From positions 1 through 64,000 of the forward strand of contig CALGAW010000011.1 in the NCBI GenBank assembly GCA_937959115.1: a stretch of 64,000 nt of DNA. The letters are read 5' to 3'. Shown here one piece after another: positions 27,404 through 36,471 of the stretch. Within the stretch, counting starts at the first letter, position 1. Each line of letters starts with the position of its first letter. The stretch is from an uncultured Saprospiraceae bacterium (lineage in GTDB: Bacteria; Bacteroidota; Bacteroidia; Chitinophagales; Saprospiraceae). The notes beneath the pieces were generated by a model. That model was given only the letters and a program-made list of their open reading frames with translations, did no database searches and had not been told where the DNA came from. The position numbers and the translations under genes are program-made.

Positions 27404-29020
27404 TTAAATGGGCTTCAACCCAAGTTCCTTCAAAAACTGATTATGTTTATCCTTCGCTTCTTTGGCTTTGCGTTCTATATCTATCAATTTCTTATTCACT
27501 TCTTGCAAATCAATTTTCACTTCTGCCTTTGCGGTACTCACATACCTAGAGATGTTTAAGTTAAAATCATTTTTTTTGATTTCTTCCATAGAGACTCTTC
27601 GGGCATATCGCTCGATATGATCGGGCCGATTTTTGTAGGTGTTGACAATTTTCTCAATGTCTTTATCACGTAGAAGATTTTGACGTTTTCCTTTTTTATA
27701 GTTTTCCGCATCACTGGCATTGATGAAGAGTACATCATCTTCATTTTTACATTTTTTGATGACTAAAATACAAACTGGAATCCCTGTGGAGAAAAACAAG
27801 TTGGACGGTAAACCAATCACCGTATCTATATTTCCATCTTCTAGTAATTTTTTTCTGATGAGGGACTCAGCCCCACCTCTGAAAAGTACCCCGTGGGGTA
27901 GTATTATTGCCATTGTTCCTTCATCGCTTAAGAAGTGAAAGCCATGTAACAGAAACGCAAAATCCGCGGCAGACTTAGGCGCTAAACCATAACTTTTAAA
28001 ACGGAAATCTTCGCCCATCACTTCCGACGGTGTCCAGCGTAAACTAAAAGGTGGATTGGCAACAATTGCATCAAATTCTACCTTTTTGGCTGGATTCATT
28101 TCGTTGAGAATATCCCATTCGTTTTTTAAGGAATCGCCGTGGTAAATGTCAAACTCTGAATCTTTGACGCCATGCAATAGCATATTCATTCGAGCCAAGT
28201 TATAGGTCGTAACGTTTTTCTCTTGTCCGTAGATTCTGCCAATTCCGTCCTTGCCTAACTTCTTACGGACATTCAACAGCAAAGAACCTGAGCCACAAGC
28301 AAAATCAAGTACCTTGTTCAGCTTTTTCTTTTTACCTGCTTTGGGGTTTTGGCTGTCTAAGACCACGATCTCGGATAGGATATTAGACATTTGTTGAGGA
28401 GTATAGAACTCGCCTGCTTTTTTACCAGAACCAGCTGCAAATTGTCCTATTAAGTACTCATAAGCATCTCCCAAGGTATCGCTGTCGGTAGAAAAATCGG
28501 CAATGCCTTCGGCTATTTTGGTGATGATGGTGCAAAGCTTTGTATTTCTTGCGTTGTAGTCTTTACCCAGTTTATCAGAATCCAGGTTGATCTCCGAGAA
28601 TAACCCTTTAAAGGCACTTTCAAAAGATTCATTTTCGATATACTTAAATCCTTTTTGTAAGGTGTCTAATAAATCATCGTTTTGGGTGCGTGCCAACTCT
28701 GAAATGCTGCGCCATAAAAATTTCGGCTCAATCACATAATGCACTTTTCTACGCATTTGTTTTTCAAAAGCGATAACATCATTTGGATTGGCTTCATACC
28801 AAACCGATAGCGGCGTCTGCATATCGTCTTCTTCCAATTTGGGATAATCGGAACCCAACTCTTTTTTTACGGATGCTTCGTAGTTATCAGATAGATAGCG
28901 TAAAAACAAAAAGGATAGCATATAATCACGAAAATCATCTGCATTCATTGCGCCTCGTAGTTCATCAGCTATTGCCCAAAGGGTTTTTCCTAATTTATCC
29001 TGCTGTTCTTGTGCTGTCAT
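27404..29020 (-). CDS. hsdM: Type I restriction-modification DNA methyltransferase subunit
   Basis: 538 residues. The N-terminal helical HsdM domain starts MTAQEQQDKLGKTLWAIADE. The catalytic domain has motif I FACGSGS (240-246, SAM binding) and motif IV NPPF (322-325, N6-adenine methylation). A C-terminal coiled region (KIDLQEVNKKLIDIERKAKE) should contact HsdS. It methylates adenine in the sequence recognised by HsdS and is needed for both modification and restriction. Its ATG overlaps the rhuM stop (ATGA), so translation is coupled. It is the last gene of the operon, and a 29-codon copy of its 5' end lies on the other side of rhuM. Confidence 0.96.
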   Translation of the reverse strand: MTAQEQQDKLGKTLWAIADELRGAMNADDFRDYMLSFLFLRYLSDNYEASVKKELGSDYPKLEEDDMQTPLSVWYEANPNDVIAFEKQMRRKVHYVIEPKFLWRSISELARTQNDDLLDTLQKGFKYIENESFESAFKGLFSEINLDSDKLGKDYNARNTKLCTIITKIAEGIADFSTDSDTLGDAYEYLIGQFAAGSGKKAGEFYTPQQMSNILSEIVVLDSQNPKAGKKKKLNKVLDFACGSGSLLLNVRKKLGKDGIGRIYGQEKNVTTYNLARMNMLLHGVKDSEFDIYHGDSLKNEWDILNEMNPAKKVEFDAIVANPPFSLRWTPSEVMGEDFRFKSYGLAPKSAADFAFLLHGFHFLSDEGTMAIILPHGVLFRGGAESLIRKKLLEDGNIDTVIGLPSNLFFSTGIPVCILVIKKCKNEDDVLFINASDAENYKKGKRQNLLRDKDIEKIVNTYKNRPDHIERYARRVSMEEIKKNDFNLNISRYVSTAKAEVKIDLQEVNKKLIDIERKAKEAKDKHNQFLKELGLKPI

Positions 29021-30033
29021 GTTATTTTTTTTATTGCCTCATCGATATCTCCCAGTTGTTGACTTTGATCTGATATCCTGTTCTGGTTAAATGTTTCGTA
29101 AGCCTCTTCGGCTAATTTATCCGCTACTTTTTTAGTGATGCTACCCGCATTTTTGAGAATATCTTGTTCATTAAACTGTAAAAAAGCATCTAATTTTTCA
29201 CGCCAATCCTTCATAAACATCTGTCTATGATTAATGGCTTGTAGCTCCGCATAATCCAAGTACATGGTCACAATTCTATTAAGTGTATCCAGTTCCTGCT
29301 GTTGGAGATAATTTTTAGATATAGTTACATCCTTTTTTCGCACTATGGCTCCTGACCAATTGGTTAAGCCCATGTTATCTTTGCTAGAATCGCTGCGTTG
29401 TGCAATCACTTCGGCAGCAGTACTTCCTGTGGCAGCAAAGATGAGTTTATTCTGGACTACTTTAAAAAATGCCTGTGTCTCTGCCGCCTTAGGTGTATAA
29501 TCTATTGCCAGTGCATAAATATCTGTTATCTTTCTGTAAAATCGCTTTTCACTGGAACGTATATCTCTGATTTGCTCCAGTAACTCATCAAAGTAATCTT
29601 TCCCAAAGGGATTATCAGGGTTTTTAAGTTTTTCATTATTTAGTACAAATCCCTTAATAATCAATTCTTTAATTTGCTGGGTTGCCCAAATCCTGAAATG
29701 CGTACCACGTATCGAATTGACGCGGTAGCCTACTGAAATAATCATATCCAGATTAAAATACATGACCGCCTTGGTTTGTGTTTTGTCTGCCATAGCTCCG
29801 TGTGGAGTGGTTGTTGCAATTTTTGCAACAACCACTTCTTCTTGCAATTCTCCTGTTTCAAATATTTTTTTGATGTGCCTCGAAACGCCACTTTTATCAA
29901 TCCCAAAAAGCTCCGCCATTTGATTGATGGTCAGCCAAATACTTTCGTCTTTGATTAGAACATCTACTTTTACATCTCCTTGGGCATTGGAGTAGAGTAG
30001 GAAGTTGTTGGTATTTGATATTTCTTTTCTCAT
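29017..30033 (-). CDS. rhuM: RhuM-family protein embedded in the type I RM operon
   Basis: 338 residues, family-typical length. It shows the conserved RhuM core: VDVLIKDESIWLTINQMAEL, FGIDKSGVSRHIKKIFETGE (helix-turn-helix-like), YFNLDMIISVGYRVNSIRGT and FRIWATQQIKELIIKGF. The family is often found in type I RM loci and defence islands; its function is not established, and the old name virulence RhuM is historical. The stop overlaps the hsdM start by 4 nt, and its own start lies 3 nt after the stop of the hsdM relic. It was probably inserted at the hsdM start. Confidence 0.9.
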   Translation of the reverse strand: MRKEISNTNNFLLYSNAQGDVKVDVLIKDESIWLTINQMAELFGIDKSGVSRHIKKIFETGELQEEVVVAKIATTTPHGAMADKTQTKAVMYFNLDMIISVGYRVNSIRGTHFRIWATQQIKELIIKGFVLNNEKLKNPDNPFGKDYFDELLEQIRDIRSSEKRFYRKITDIYALAIDYTPKAAETQAFFKVVQNKLIFAATGSTAAEVIAQRSDSSKDNMGLTNWSGAIVRKKDVTISKNYLQQQELDTLNRIVTMYLDYAELQAINHRQMFMKDWREKLDAFLQFNEQDILKNAGSITKKVADKLAEEAYETFNQNRISDQSQQLGDIDEAIKKIT

Positions 30034-30036
30034 TAC

Positions 30037-30126
30037 TTAAATTAAGCTTTTTAAGATGCCTTTCATTTCGCCTCGTAGCTTATTGGCTATTGAGAGTAAT
30101 TTATCTTGCTGTTGTTGTGCGGTCAT
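30037..30126 (-). pseudogene. 29-codon relic of the hsdM 5' end
   Basis: ATG at 30126 reads MTAQQQQDKLLSIANKLRGE and nine more residues before TAA at 30037. It matches the start of the intact hsdM (MTAQEQQDKLGKTLWAIADE, then LRGAM) apart from a short gap. Its ATG overlaps the stop of the PrrC-like gene (TAATG), the place where hsdM would be expected before rhuM came in. It may be translated but cannot be functional. Confidence 0.75.
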
Positions 30127-31286
30127 TATTCTTCTGGTTGAATTGCTTCATTAAAGATTTCAGGAAATTGAAATTCATATTTATCTGTAAATCCCTTTAA
30201 TATTTTTCTAAACAAATCTTTTGTATCATTTGTCATTGGAGAAGGGGCAAAAATGGAATATCTTCCATGACTAAGTAACTGGACTGCTCTATGAAAGAGT
30301 ACTTCATCATCTAAGCCATGAATAACTTTGTCTATTTTATCATAGCCAAAAAAACTAACTGCTTTCTCCATCACAGTTCTCAATCCATTAAAATGATAGG
30401 TATGGATAACGTCGGATTTTGATACTCTATCAAGTTCACTTAAAAGAGCTATGTGATGAAAAAACGGGGTGTCTTTTGTATCCTGAAGTCTATAGCCTTG
30501 TGGACCATCTGCATGTAAAAAAAATGTTCTCCGTTTTACTTTTAATTCATTGTACATGATATTGAAGAACAGACTATGATGTGTAGAGATTACGGTTTTA
30601 ATATTGTTTTCTTCCTTCCTAATTATGTTAGCTAACTCACATGCTAACGCAATAGCATTATTTTCATCGAGTGAAGATATGGGGTCATCAATATAAACAT
30701 AATCAACCCAATCATATCCTTCTGCACTATCAATTGCTAATTCATAAATAGCCAAGAAAAAACACCAAATAAATAAATTTTCCTCACCTCTTGATATTTT
30801 AATATTTTCTACATTCTGAGCAATTCCATTCACTAATTCTTCTCTTATAAACCTTACAGCCCAATAGCTTATAGGGTTATCGTTACCTGCTTCACTTGGC
30901 TTTACGTAGTTGAAATCAGTAATAAAATTGAAATCAGAGTACTTATGAAGCAAAGGGCGAATTTTGTTGTCAATGTCTAATGCCTCAATACCACCAAAGA
31001 AATCAGATTCCTTGTTTAAAAGTAGTACTCTTTGCTCATCTCCATCTAAATCGTTATCCCAATTGAATAAATCTTCGGTAAAGGCATTGAAATATAAGGT
31101 ATCTCTACCTCCACCAATCTTTCCTGCCTCCTTGAATTCCATTGACAACCTTGTTTTACCAGTTCCGTTATGCGCAAAAAGAAGAATTAAATCTTTCTTT
31201 TTACTAGGTTTATCTAATCTAGTAAAATCATGACGAAATTGTTGAGCTACATCGTTTAGGCTATCAAAATTTAACATTGTATTCAT
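30126..31286 (-). CDS. PrrC-like ATPase, probable anticodon nuclease linked to type I RM
   Basis: 386 residues; T4-era PrrC is about 396. The ABC/SMC-like ATPase part has Walker A AHNGTGKT (38-45), a signature-like ISRGEE (164-169), Walker B YVYIDDP (196-202) with SSLDEN, and an H-loop STHH (234-237). The C-terminal part has LRTVMEK (Arg303, Glu307) and LLSHGR (His340). The spacing 4 and 33 is close to the PrrC triad Arg320-Glu324-His356, which cleaves tRNA-Lys. In E. coli, prrC sits inside a type I RM operon that keeps the nuclease silent until a phage inhibits restriction. Here it lies between hsdS and hsdM in the same way. Activity is inferred. Confidence 0.72.
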   Translation of the reverse strand: MNTMLNFDSLNDVAQQFRHDFTRLDKPSKKKDLILLFAHNGTGKTRLSMEFKEAGKIGGGRDTLYFNAFTEDLFNWDNDLDGDEQRVLLLNKESDFFGGIEALDIDNKIRPLLHKYSDFNFITDFNYVKPSEAGNDNPISYWAVRFIREELVNGIAQNVENIKISRGEENLFIWCFFLAIYELAIDSAEGYDWVDYVYIDDPISSLDENNAIALACELANIIRKEENNIKTVISTHHSLFFNIMYNELKVKRRTFFLHADGPQGYRLQDTKDTPFFHHIALLSELDRVSKSDVIHTYHFNGLRTVMEKAVSFFGYDKIDKVIHGLDDEVLFHRAVQLLSHGRYSIFAPSPMTNDTKDLFRKILKGFTDKYEFQFPEIFNEAIQPEE

Positions 31287-31291
31287 AAAAT

Positions 31292-32596
31292 TTATTCGTT
31301 GGGGTTAGGAAACAATTGCTGCATCAAGCCTTTTTTATGCGCTTTTAAGGATTCTATTTTTTCGGATTGTGCAGCTATCGTATCGTCAATAGAAGACAGG
31401 CAGTTGGCTATTTTTTCTTGTTCTTTTGGTTTTTTTGGTAGAACCAAATAGAATTTCCTCTGTGTCGTAATAGGAACTTGGTTTCTTGTAGATTGAGACA
31501 TTACTCTTATGTATTGTTTCACGAAGTATGAACTGCTTAGAGAGAATTTAAGAAAACTATTCAATAAGTTGTTGTTGTCACATCGAAAATAAGTAGCGGT
31601 AGTACTTAATATTACAAATTCCAAATGTGTCTTTAGCATGGCAACAGGTCCAACAGTTGCGTTGTGGGCAAACAAAATATCACCATCCTTAGCAACTCCT
31701 TTTTTAAATAGTTTTGCTCTTTTCACTGGAAGTCTTTTACATCTACTAAAGTCTACTAAACCGTTAACAAAGTCATTTGCAGAAATATAAGGCACACCAT
31801 TGTCTGAGAACTCTTCGCTTTTTGGATACAAGGCTCCATGATTTCCATCTAAATGGCTAATAATCCAATTATCATCAATCAGATTTTGGATACTATGCTC
31901 CTCCCAATCCCCTTCAAACTCATCAAACCGTAACCTAGGCACCGTCTCCCCTTTCGCAGGAAAAAGTTGTTGCAGTAAGCCTTTTTTGTGCGCTTTTAAG
32001 GCGTCCAGCTTTTCATTTTCTGCGCCTATTAAATCATCTAGGGTGGTGAGGGTATTGGCTATTTTTTGTTGTTCTTCGGGTTTTGGAATTTCAATTTCTA
32101 AATTTTCTAACTGACTATTATAAAGATGCATTACAGAAACACCTTGAGCCATTTGAGCAATCGCGCTTTTCTTTGAACCATTTAGATAATAAGACAAGAA
32201 AACCCCATTAATCTTTGACCGAATAATATTTAAATCTCCACCTAATGCAATTCCTTTACGTAATACACAAGATGCTCTCGCAATATCAATTTGAGTCTCT
32301 CCAGAAGAAGGAACAATAACTTCATTACCCATACTTAAAACTAATTCATCTTTAGGTAAATTAGTTTTTGAAATTACTTCATCAATTACCTCATTATAGT
32401 CGGTATACAATTCTCCATATCTAATGCAAAAAAGTTTACCATCTCGAACAATATCTTTTTTCGAAACACCTTTTCCTTTTGAAAATTTTGCAATTGTTCC
32501 AAGTATAGATTTAACCCATTCTCCATCATTTTCAAACTCGGAAAACCGCAACTCTGGCACCAATTTACTATGTTCTCTACTTTTTCTCATAAGCAT
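31292..32596 (-). CDS. hsdS: Type I restriction-modification specificity subunit
   Basis: 434 residues with the usual two-half plan. Target-recognition domain 1 is ~10-165, with conserved helix 1 EEQQKIANTLTTLDDLIGAE through KAHKKGLLQQLFP. Target-recognition domain 2 is ~215-380, with conserved helix 2 EQEKIANCLSSIDDTIAAQS through KAHKKGLMQQLFP. Each TRD reads one half of a split DNA site. The repeated helices set the spacing and bind HsdM. The start overlaps the end of hsdR by 20 nt; the PrrC-like gene begins 5 nt after its stop. Recognition sequence cannot be predicted by eye. Confidence 0.95.
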   Translation of the reverse strand: MLMRKSREHSKLVPELRFSEFENDGEWVKSILGTIAKFSKGKGVSKKDIVRDGKLFCIRYGELYTDYNEVIDEVISKTNLPKDELVLSMGNEVIVPSSGETQIDIARASCVLRKGIALGGDLNIIRSKINGVFLSYYLNGSKKSAIAQMAQGVSVMHLYNSQLENLEIEIPKPEEQQKIANTLTTLDDLIGAENEKLDALKAHKKGLLQQLFPAKGETVPRLRFDEFEGDWEEHSIQNLIDDNWIISHLDGNHGALYPKSEEFSDNGVPYISANDFVNGLVDFSRCKRLPVKRAKLFKKGVAKDGDILFAHNATVGPVAMLKTHLEFVILSTTATYFRCDNNNLLNSFLKFSLSSSYFVKQYIRVMSQSTRNQVPITTQRKFYLVLPKKPKEQEKIANCLSSIDDTIAAQSEKIESLKAHKKGLMQQLFPNPNE

Positions 32597-35555
32597 TCAA
32601 TCCAGCAATTTCTCGTCCTTGGGCACGTTTGTTTAATAAAGGCACTAAGTCATCCATGAGTGCCAACTCTACTTTACTACGATCTTTCCATCCCAAGTCC
32701 AAAGGAGCGAGTAAGTCGCTTAATTTTTCCCCGTCAAAAATCATTCGGTTCATAATTGCTTCCACAAAATCATGGAGGCGATCGGCTTCGATACCATGCT
32801 TTTTCGAAATAGCTCGGAGTTCGTTGGTAGATTTTTGAGTTTTAAAGGTTGAGTAGCCTTTTCGGATGTCTTGCTCTGTCAATTTATCACCTACGTTCAG
32901 GGAGTTGATAAAATCAATAATATCTTCCCGTTCTTCCATGAGGTTGGCACTAGAACTCAAGAGGTTGATCAATTGCTCCCTGGTCATCTTCTCTTTCGAT
33001 GAAGGTTGGTCTTGGGTATATTTAGCAATCAAGCCCATGATATAGTCGTAGTCAATGATCGCAGAGGCAAAGAGCGCGAACTCAAAATCGAGTTGTTGCA
33101 CTTCTGGAGGAATATCCGTTTTATCCTTGTTGTCTTGTAACGCTTTTAGTCGTTTGGACGTATCGAGATATACCGACTTGAACGATCTAAAATCATTGGT
33201 ATCGAGTAAGTCTTCCATACTTTCGACTTGTTCAGGTGCAAGGTCGGTATATTGGTCTAATTGTGTTTTAAATCGTTGTATTTCCTTGAAGGTATTGATG
33301 AATTCCGCACGTGCTACATCTCCTTTTAGATTGTGTACTTCTGAGGCATTGCATTCCAATCCTTTAGTTTCCATAAACACTTTAAGCTTGTCGACCGCTG
33401 CTTCGTATTTGACCATCACTTGATCCGCAGATTCGACTACCCAAATTTGTTTAGGATTATCTGTTTGTGCTCCTGAAAATAAGATCATCGCCTTATCCAC
33501 AGCATCCTCTTGGTGTCTAAAGTCTAGGATATTACCATAAGGTTTGGTATCATTGATAACTCGATTTGTTCTAGAAAAAGCTTGTATCAGGCCATGATAT
33601 TTTAAGTTTTTATCCACATACAAGGTATTCAAGTATTTGGAGTCAAAACCTGTCAATAACATATCCACCACAATCATGACATCAATCTTGTTTTTGTGTG
33701 GATAGTCCGCATTGGTATATTTCTGGTCTTTGATGCGTTGTTGCACATCTTGATAATACAAGTCAAACTCAGTAATGCGGTGATTGGTGTGGTATTGCGC
33801 GTTATAATGTGCGATAATACTTGTTAGGGCTTCCTTCTTTTTATTAGGTTCTACCTCGTTGTCTGCTTTTTCTTGAGGCAGGTCTTCCTGAATTTGCTTG
33901 ATATCTTTATCCCCTTCTGCTGGTGGAGAAAATACACATGCTATATTTAGTGGCTTGAAATCTTCCTCCAATCCAGCTAATTCTTCTTGTTTTTGTTGGA
34001 ATAAACTAAAATATTCAATGGCATCATTGATCGAAGAAGTAGCTAATATGGCATTGAAGCGTCTATAGTGTGTCGCTTTATCATGCTTGGATAATATCGC
34101 ATCTATCACCGCCCTCTTGTAGCTGGATTCCTTTGGACTTGGATTTCCTTCTATTTTGAAATAGTCAATATGGAACTTCAATACATTTTTATCCTCTATG
34201 GCATTGGTAATGGTATACGAGTGCAACTCTTTTTGGAAAACGTCATCAGTTGTTTTATAAGAGGCTTGATCTCCCTCTATGGTCTTGTAGGTCGCGTTTT
34301 CTTTAAAGATCGGCGTCCCCGTAAAACCAAATAATTGCGCATTGGGAAAAAACGACTTAATGGCCTTATGATTTTCTCCAAACTGCGACCGATGGCATTC
34401 ATCAAAAATGAAGACGATTCGCTTATCGCTTAAAGGCTGTAAGCGCTCTTTATAGTTCTTCTTATAACTCCCATCTAGCGCCAATCCTAGCTTTTGGATC
34501 GTTGTAACGATTACCTTATCCGCATAATCGGTAGAGAGCATTCTTCTTACTAGTGTTTCTGTATTGGTATTTTCCTCTACGCTTCCTTCTTGAAATTTAT
34601 TGAACTCTTCCCGAGTTTGTCGGTCGAGGTCTTTTCGGTCCACCACAAAAAGACATTTTTCAATATTGGGATTATCTTTTAATAAGGTAGACGCTTTGAA
34701 TGAAGTCAATGTCTTTCCACTTCCAGTGGTATGCCAAATATAACCGTTGCCTCTGTTTTGCTCAATGCAATCAACAATGGCCTTTACCGCATAAATCTGA
34801 TACGGTCGCATGATCATAATTTTTTGCTCTGACTCGACTAGTACCATGTATCGGCTTATCATTTGTCCAAGCTTACATTTGCTTAGAAATTCCTCTGCAA
34901 ATTCAAAGAGGTTATGGATTTTACTGTTATCTTTTCTAGCCAATTGATAAATGGGTAGAAATTGCTCATCCGCATTAAATTGGAAATGTTTATTATTGTT
35001 GTTTGCAAAATAATAGGTAGTCGATCTATTACTGACTACAAATAGCTGCATATAACAGAGCAATGAGTTGGTATAACCGTTGCCAGGATCATTTTTGTAG
35101 TCTACGATTTGTTGCATGGCTTTGCGCTGACTCACGTGCAATGATTTCAATTCGACTTGCACAACAGGCAATCCGTTTATTAACAAGATCACATCATAAC
35201 GGTGAAAGCTACTTGCTGTATTGATTCGGAGTTGATTAATGACTTCAAAATCATTCTTGCACCAGTCTTTTATATCTACAAGGGTATATTGAAGTGGTGT
35301 ACCGTCTTCTCGTTGGAAGGTATTTCTTTCCCGTAAGTACTTTGCTGTTCTAAAAACATCAGGACTTACAATTTCATCTCGCAATCGCTCAAATTCAGCA
35401 TCCGTCAAATTGACTCGATTCAGCTTTTCGAACTTTTCTCTAAAATTTTGTTCTAGCGAATTTCTATCCCTAATATCTTTACGATACGTATATTTTAAGC
35501 TGGTAAGTGAACCAACAAATCCATATTCAATATCATCTTCTTTTACTAGGTCCAT
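32577..35555 (-). CDS. hsdR: Type I restriction enzyme, endonuclease/translocase subunit
   Basis: 992 residues. The N-terminal PD-(D/E)xK nuclease is seen in YDVILLINGLPVVQVELKS (Asp, then Glu-x-Lys). The SF2 motor follows with Walker A WHTTGSGKT, DEAD-type box FDECHRSQ, FTGTP (motif III) and AFSRTNR (motif VI region). The C-terminal helical part docks on HsdS/HsdM. The enzyme translocates DNA and cuts remotely when both strands of the site lack methylation. It is the first intact gene of the operon. A broken XRE regulator lies upstream. Confidence 0.96.
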   Translation of the reverse strand: MDLVKEDDIEYGFVGSLTSLKYTYRKDIRDRNSLEQNFREKFEKLNRVNLTDAEFERLRDEIVSPDVFRTAKYLRERNTFQREDGTPLQYTLVDIKDWCKNDFEVINQLRINTASSFHRYDVILLINGLPVVQVELKSLHVSQRKAMQQIVDYKNDPGNGYTNSLLCYMQLFVVSNRSTTYYFANNNNKHFQFNADEQFLPIYQLARKDNSKIHNLFEFAEEFLSKCKLGQMISRYMVLVESEQKIMIMRPYQIYAVKAIVDCIEQNRGNGYIWHTTGSGKTLTSFKASTLLKDNPNIEKCLFVVDRKDLDRQTREEFNKFQEGSVEENTNTETLVRRMLSTDYADKVIVTTIQKLGLALDGSYKKNYKERLQPLSDKRIVFIFDECHRSQFGENHKAIKSFFPNAQLFGFTGTPIFKENATYKTIEGDQASYKTTDDVFQKELHSYTITNAIEDKNVLKFHIDYFKIEGNPSPKESSYKRAVIDAILSKHDKATHYRRFNAILATSSINDAIEYFSLFQQKQEELAGLEEDFKPLNIACVFSPPAEGDKDIKQIQEDLPQEKADNEVEPNKKKEALTSIIAHYNAQYHTNHRITEFDLYYQDVQQRIKDQKYTNADYPHKNKIDVMIVVDMLLTGFDSKYLNTLYVDKNLKYHGLIQAFSRTNRVINDTKPYGNILDFRHQEDAVDKAMILFSGAQTDNPKQIWVVESADQVMVKYEAAVDKLKVFMETKGLECNASEVHNLKGDVARAEFINTFKEIQRFKTQLDQYTDLAPEQVESMEDLLDTNDFRSFKSVYLDTSKRLKALQDNKDKTDIPPEVQQLDFEFALFASAIIDYDYIMGLIAKYTQDQPSSKEKMTREQLINLLSSSANLMEEREDIIDFINSLNVGDKLTEQDIRKGYSTFKTQKSTNELRAISKKHGIEADRLHDFVEAIMNRMIFDGEKLSDLLAPLDLGWKDRSKVELALMDDLVPLLNKRAQGREIAGLNAYEKK

Positions 35556-36027
35556 TGTTAGTCTATGTGCGTTTATACTCGTTTATTAATTCTGTAACCT
35601 TTCTTCTAAGATCTTAGCAATTTCAAACAAAGTTCTAAGACTTGGTTGCCTCCTCTTTTCGCATATGAGTATACCATGTTATAGCTTTTGCTCATTTTTT
35701 GGTTAACCAAATTCGCGTGAGGTTACTTTCTTCCAAAACTGCTCTAATTCTATTAATTTTGAATTATTGCTATTGAATTGGCAAGATAATTATAAAACCT
35801 AACTATATCATTTTATGAGTATGATTTTTAGATTTGGATGGTTGGATGAGAATAGATGAGGGAGAAAAAGCAATGTGTCTTCAAGACAATTGGTTTCTAA
35901 TGTCGTCGAATAAGCTGCGACAATTTTCCAGATTCTCTTTGCTTTTTGAGGGTTGGCATTTTTTCTCTTTCCCTCGCTTGCATGTAACGGTTTGGCTAAG
36001 CTGCGTTTTAATGCAGTTTAGGTTTTG
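35556..36027. other. Intergenic region between hsdR and the 133-residue orphan
   Basis: 472 bp. It contains the XRE relic (35586-35738), then an AT-rich stretch with nothing identified, then the start of a palindromic repeat. The 12-mer CTATGTGCGTTT at 35563-35574, just upstream of hsdR, recurs at 36488-36499 upstream of the next gene. Confidence 0.5.
35586..35738 (-). pseudogene. Decayed XRE-family (HTH_3) regulator upstream of hsdR
   Basis: One frame reads KRRQPSLRTLFEIAKILEE followed by RLQN and a stop at 35586. This is the second half of an HTH_3 domain, whose usual form is GKRxPSLxTLxxIAxxL. Upstream in the same frame there are two stops (including 35679), with traces KKVTSREFG and PKNEQKL between them. 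No start or intact first helices remain. XRE/C-protein regulators commonly precede RM operons, so this is probably its former regulator. Confidence 0.5.
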
Positions 36028-36033
36028 TTAGCC
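35994..36033. repeat. attC-like palindrome at the 3' end of the orphan gene
   Basis: CTAAGCTGC (35996-36004), an 8-nt loop, then GCAGTTTAG (36013-36021): a 9-bp stem with one G-T wobble. GGCTAA (35994-35999) also mirrors TTAGCC (36028-36033). The stop codon of the 36028-36429 gene falls inside. The flank AACCGTTACATGCAAG on the minus strand resembles the sequence before the 27206 start. The layout is cassette-like, but exact integron R boxes cannot be confirmed. Confidence 0.45.
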
Positions 36034-36429
36034 ACTTTTCTCTTGTGCTTTTATTGCATCCGTAAGAATGTTAGAAATTAGGTCATAATTTGACTTGTCA
36101 AGTTTAAGGTATTCTTTCTGTAGGGTCTCTTTCATGTATTCGGGATCGTTCGTTCTATCAGTACCTGCTATAATAGATAGACAGACTATAATATTACATA
36201 TTACAAATTCTTTTTCATGTCCTTTTTCACAACTCCATCGGCAAAGTTCAACAACTTCATAGGGATACCAGTATTGATTACTGTTTAAAACACCATTTTG
36301 GTCAAAAATCAATTTTTTTAGCTCATTTTCATGTTTATCAATATCCGCTCCATAATCCCTTCCTGCAATGAATTTAATTTCATTTTCAGTGATGCTTTTT
36401 ATGAATCTTATGTACTTCTCCTTGTCCAT
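36028..36429 (-). CDS. Orphan cytoplasmic protein, cassette-like, unknown function
   Basis: 133 residues, no signal or membrane segment, predicted helical. Notable stretches are ENEIKFIAGRDYGADIDKHE, YWYPYEVVELCRWSCEKGHE and a C-terminal helix ISNILTDAIKAQ. The pattern Y-x-x-x-E-V-V-E-L and a Cys pair (CRWSC) recall small immunity-type proteins. It is flanked by palindromic repeats on both sides and stands alone, which is the usual setting of a gene cassette. No function can be assigned. Confidence 0.65.
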   Translation of the reverse strand: MDKEKYIRFIKSITENEIKFIAGRDYGADIDKHENELKKLIFDQNGVLNSNQYWYPYEVVELCRWSCEKGHEKEFVICNIIVCLSIIAGTDRTNDPEYMKETLQKEYLKLDKSNYDLISNILTDAIKAQEKSG

Positions 36430-36471
36430 TTTTTTTAAATTGTGGCTAATAACGTTTTTTAACCAACGACG

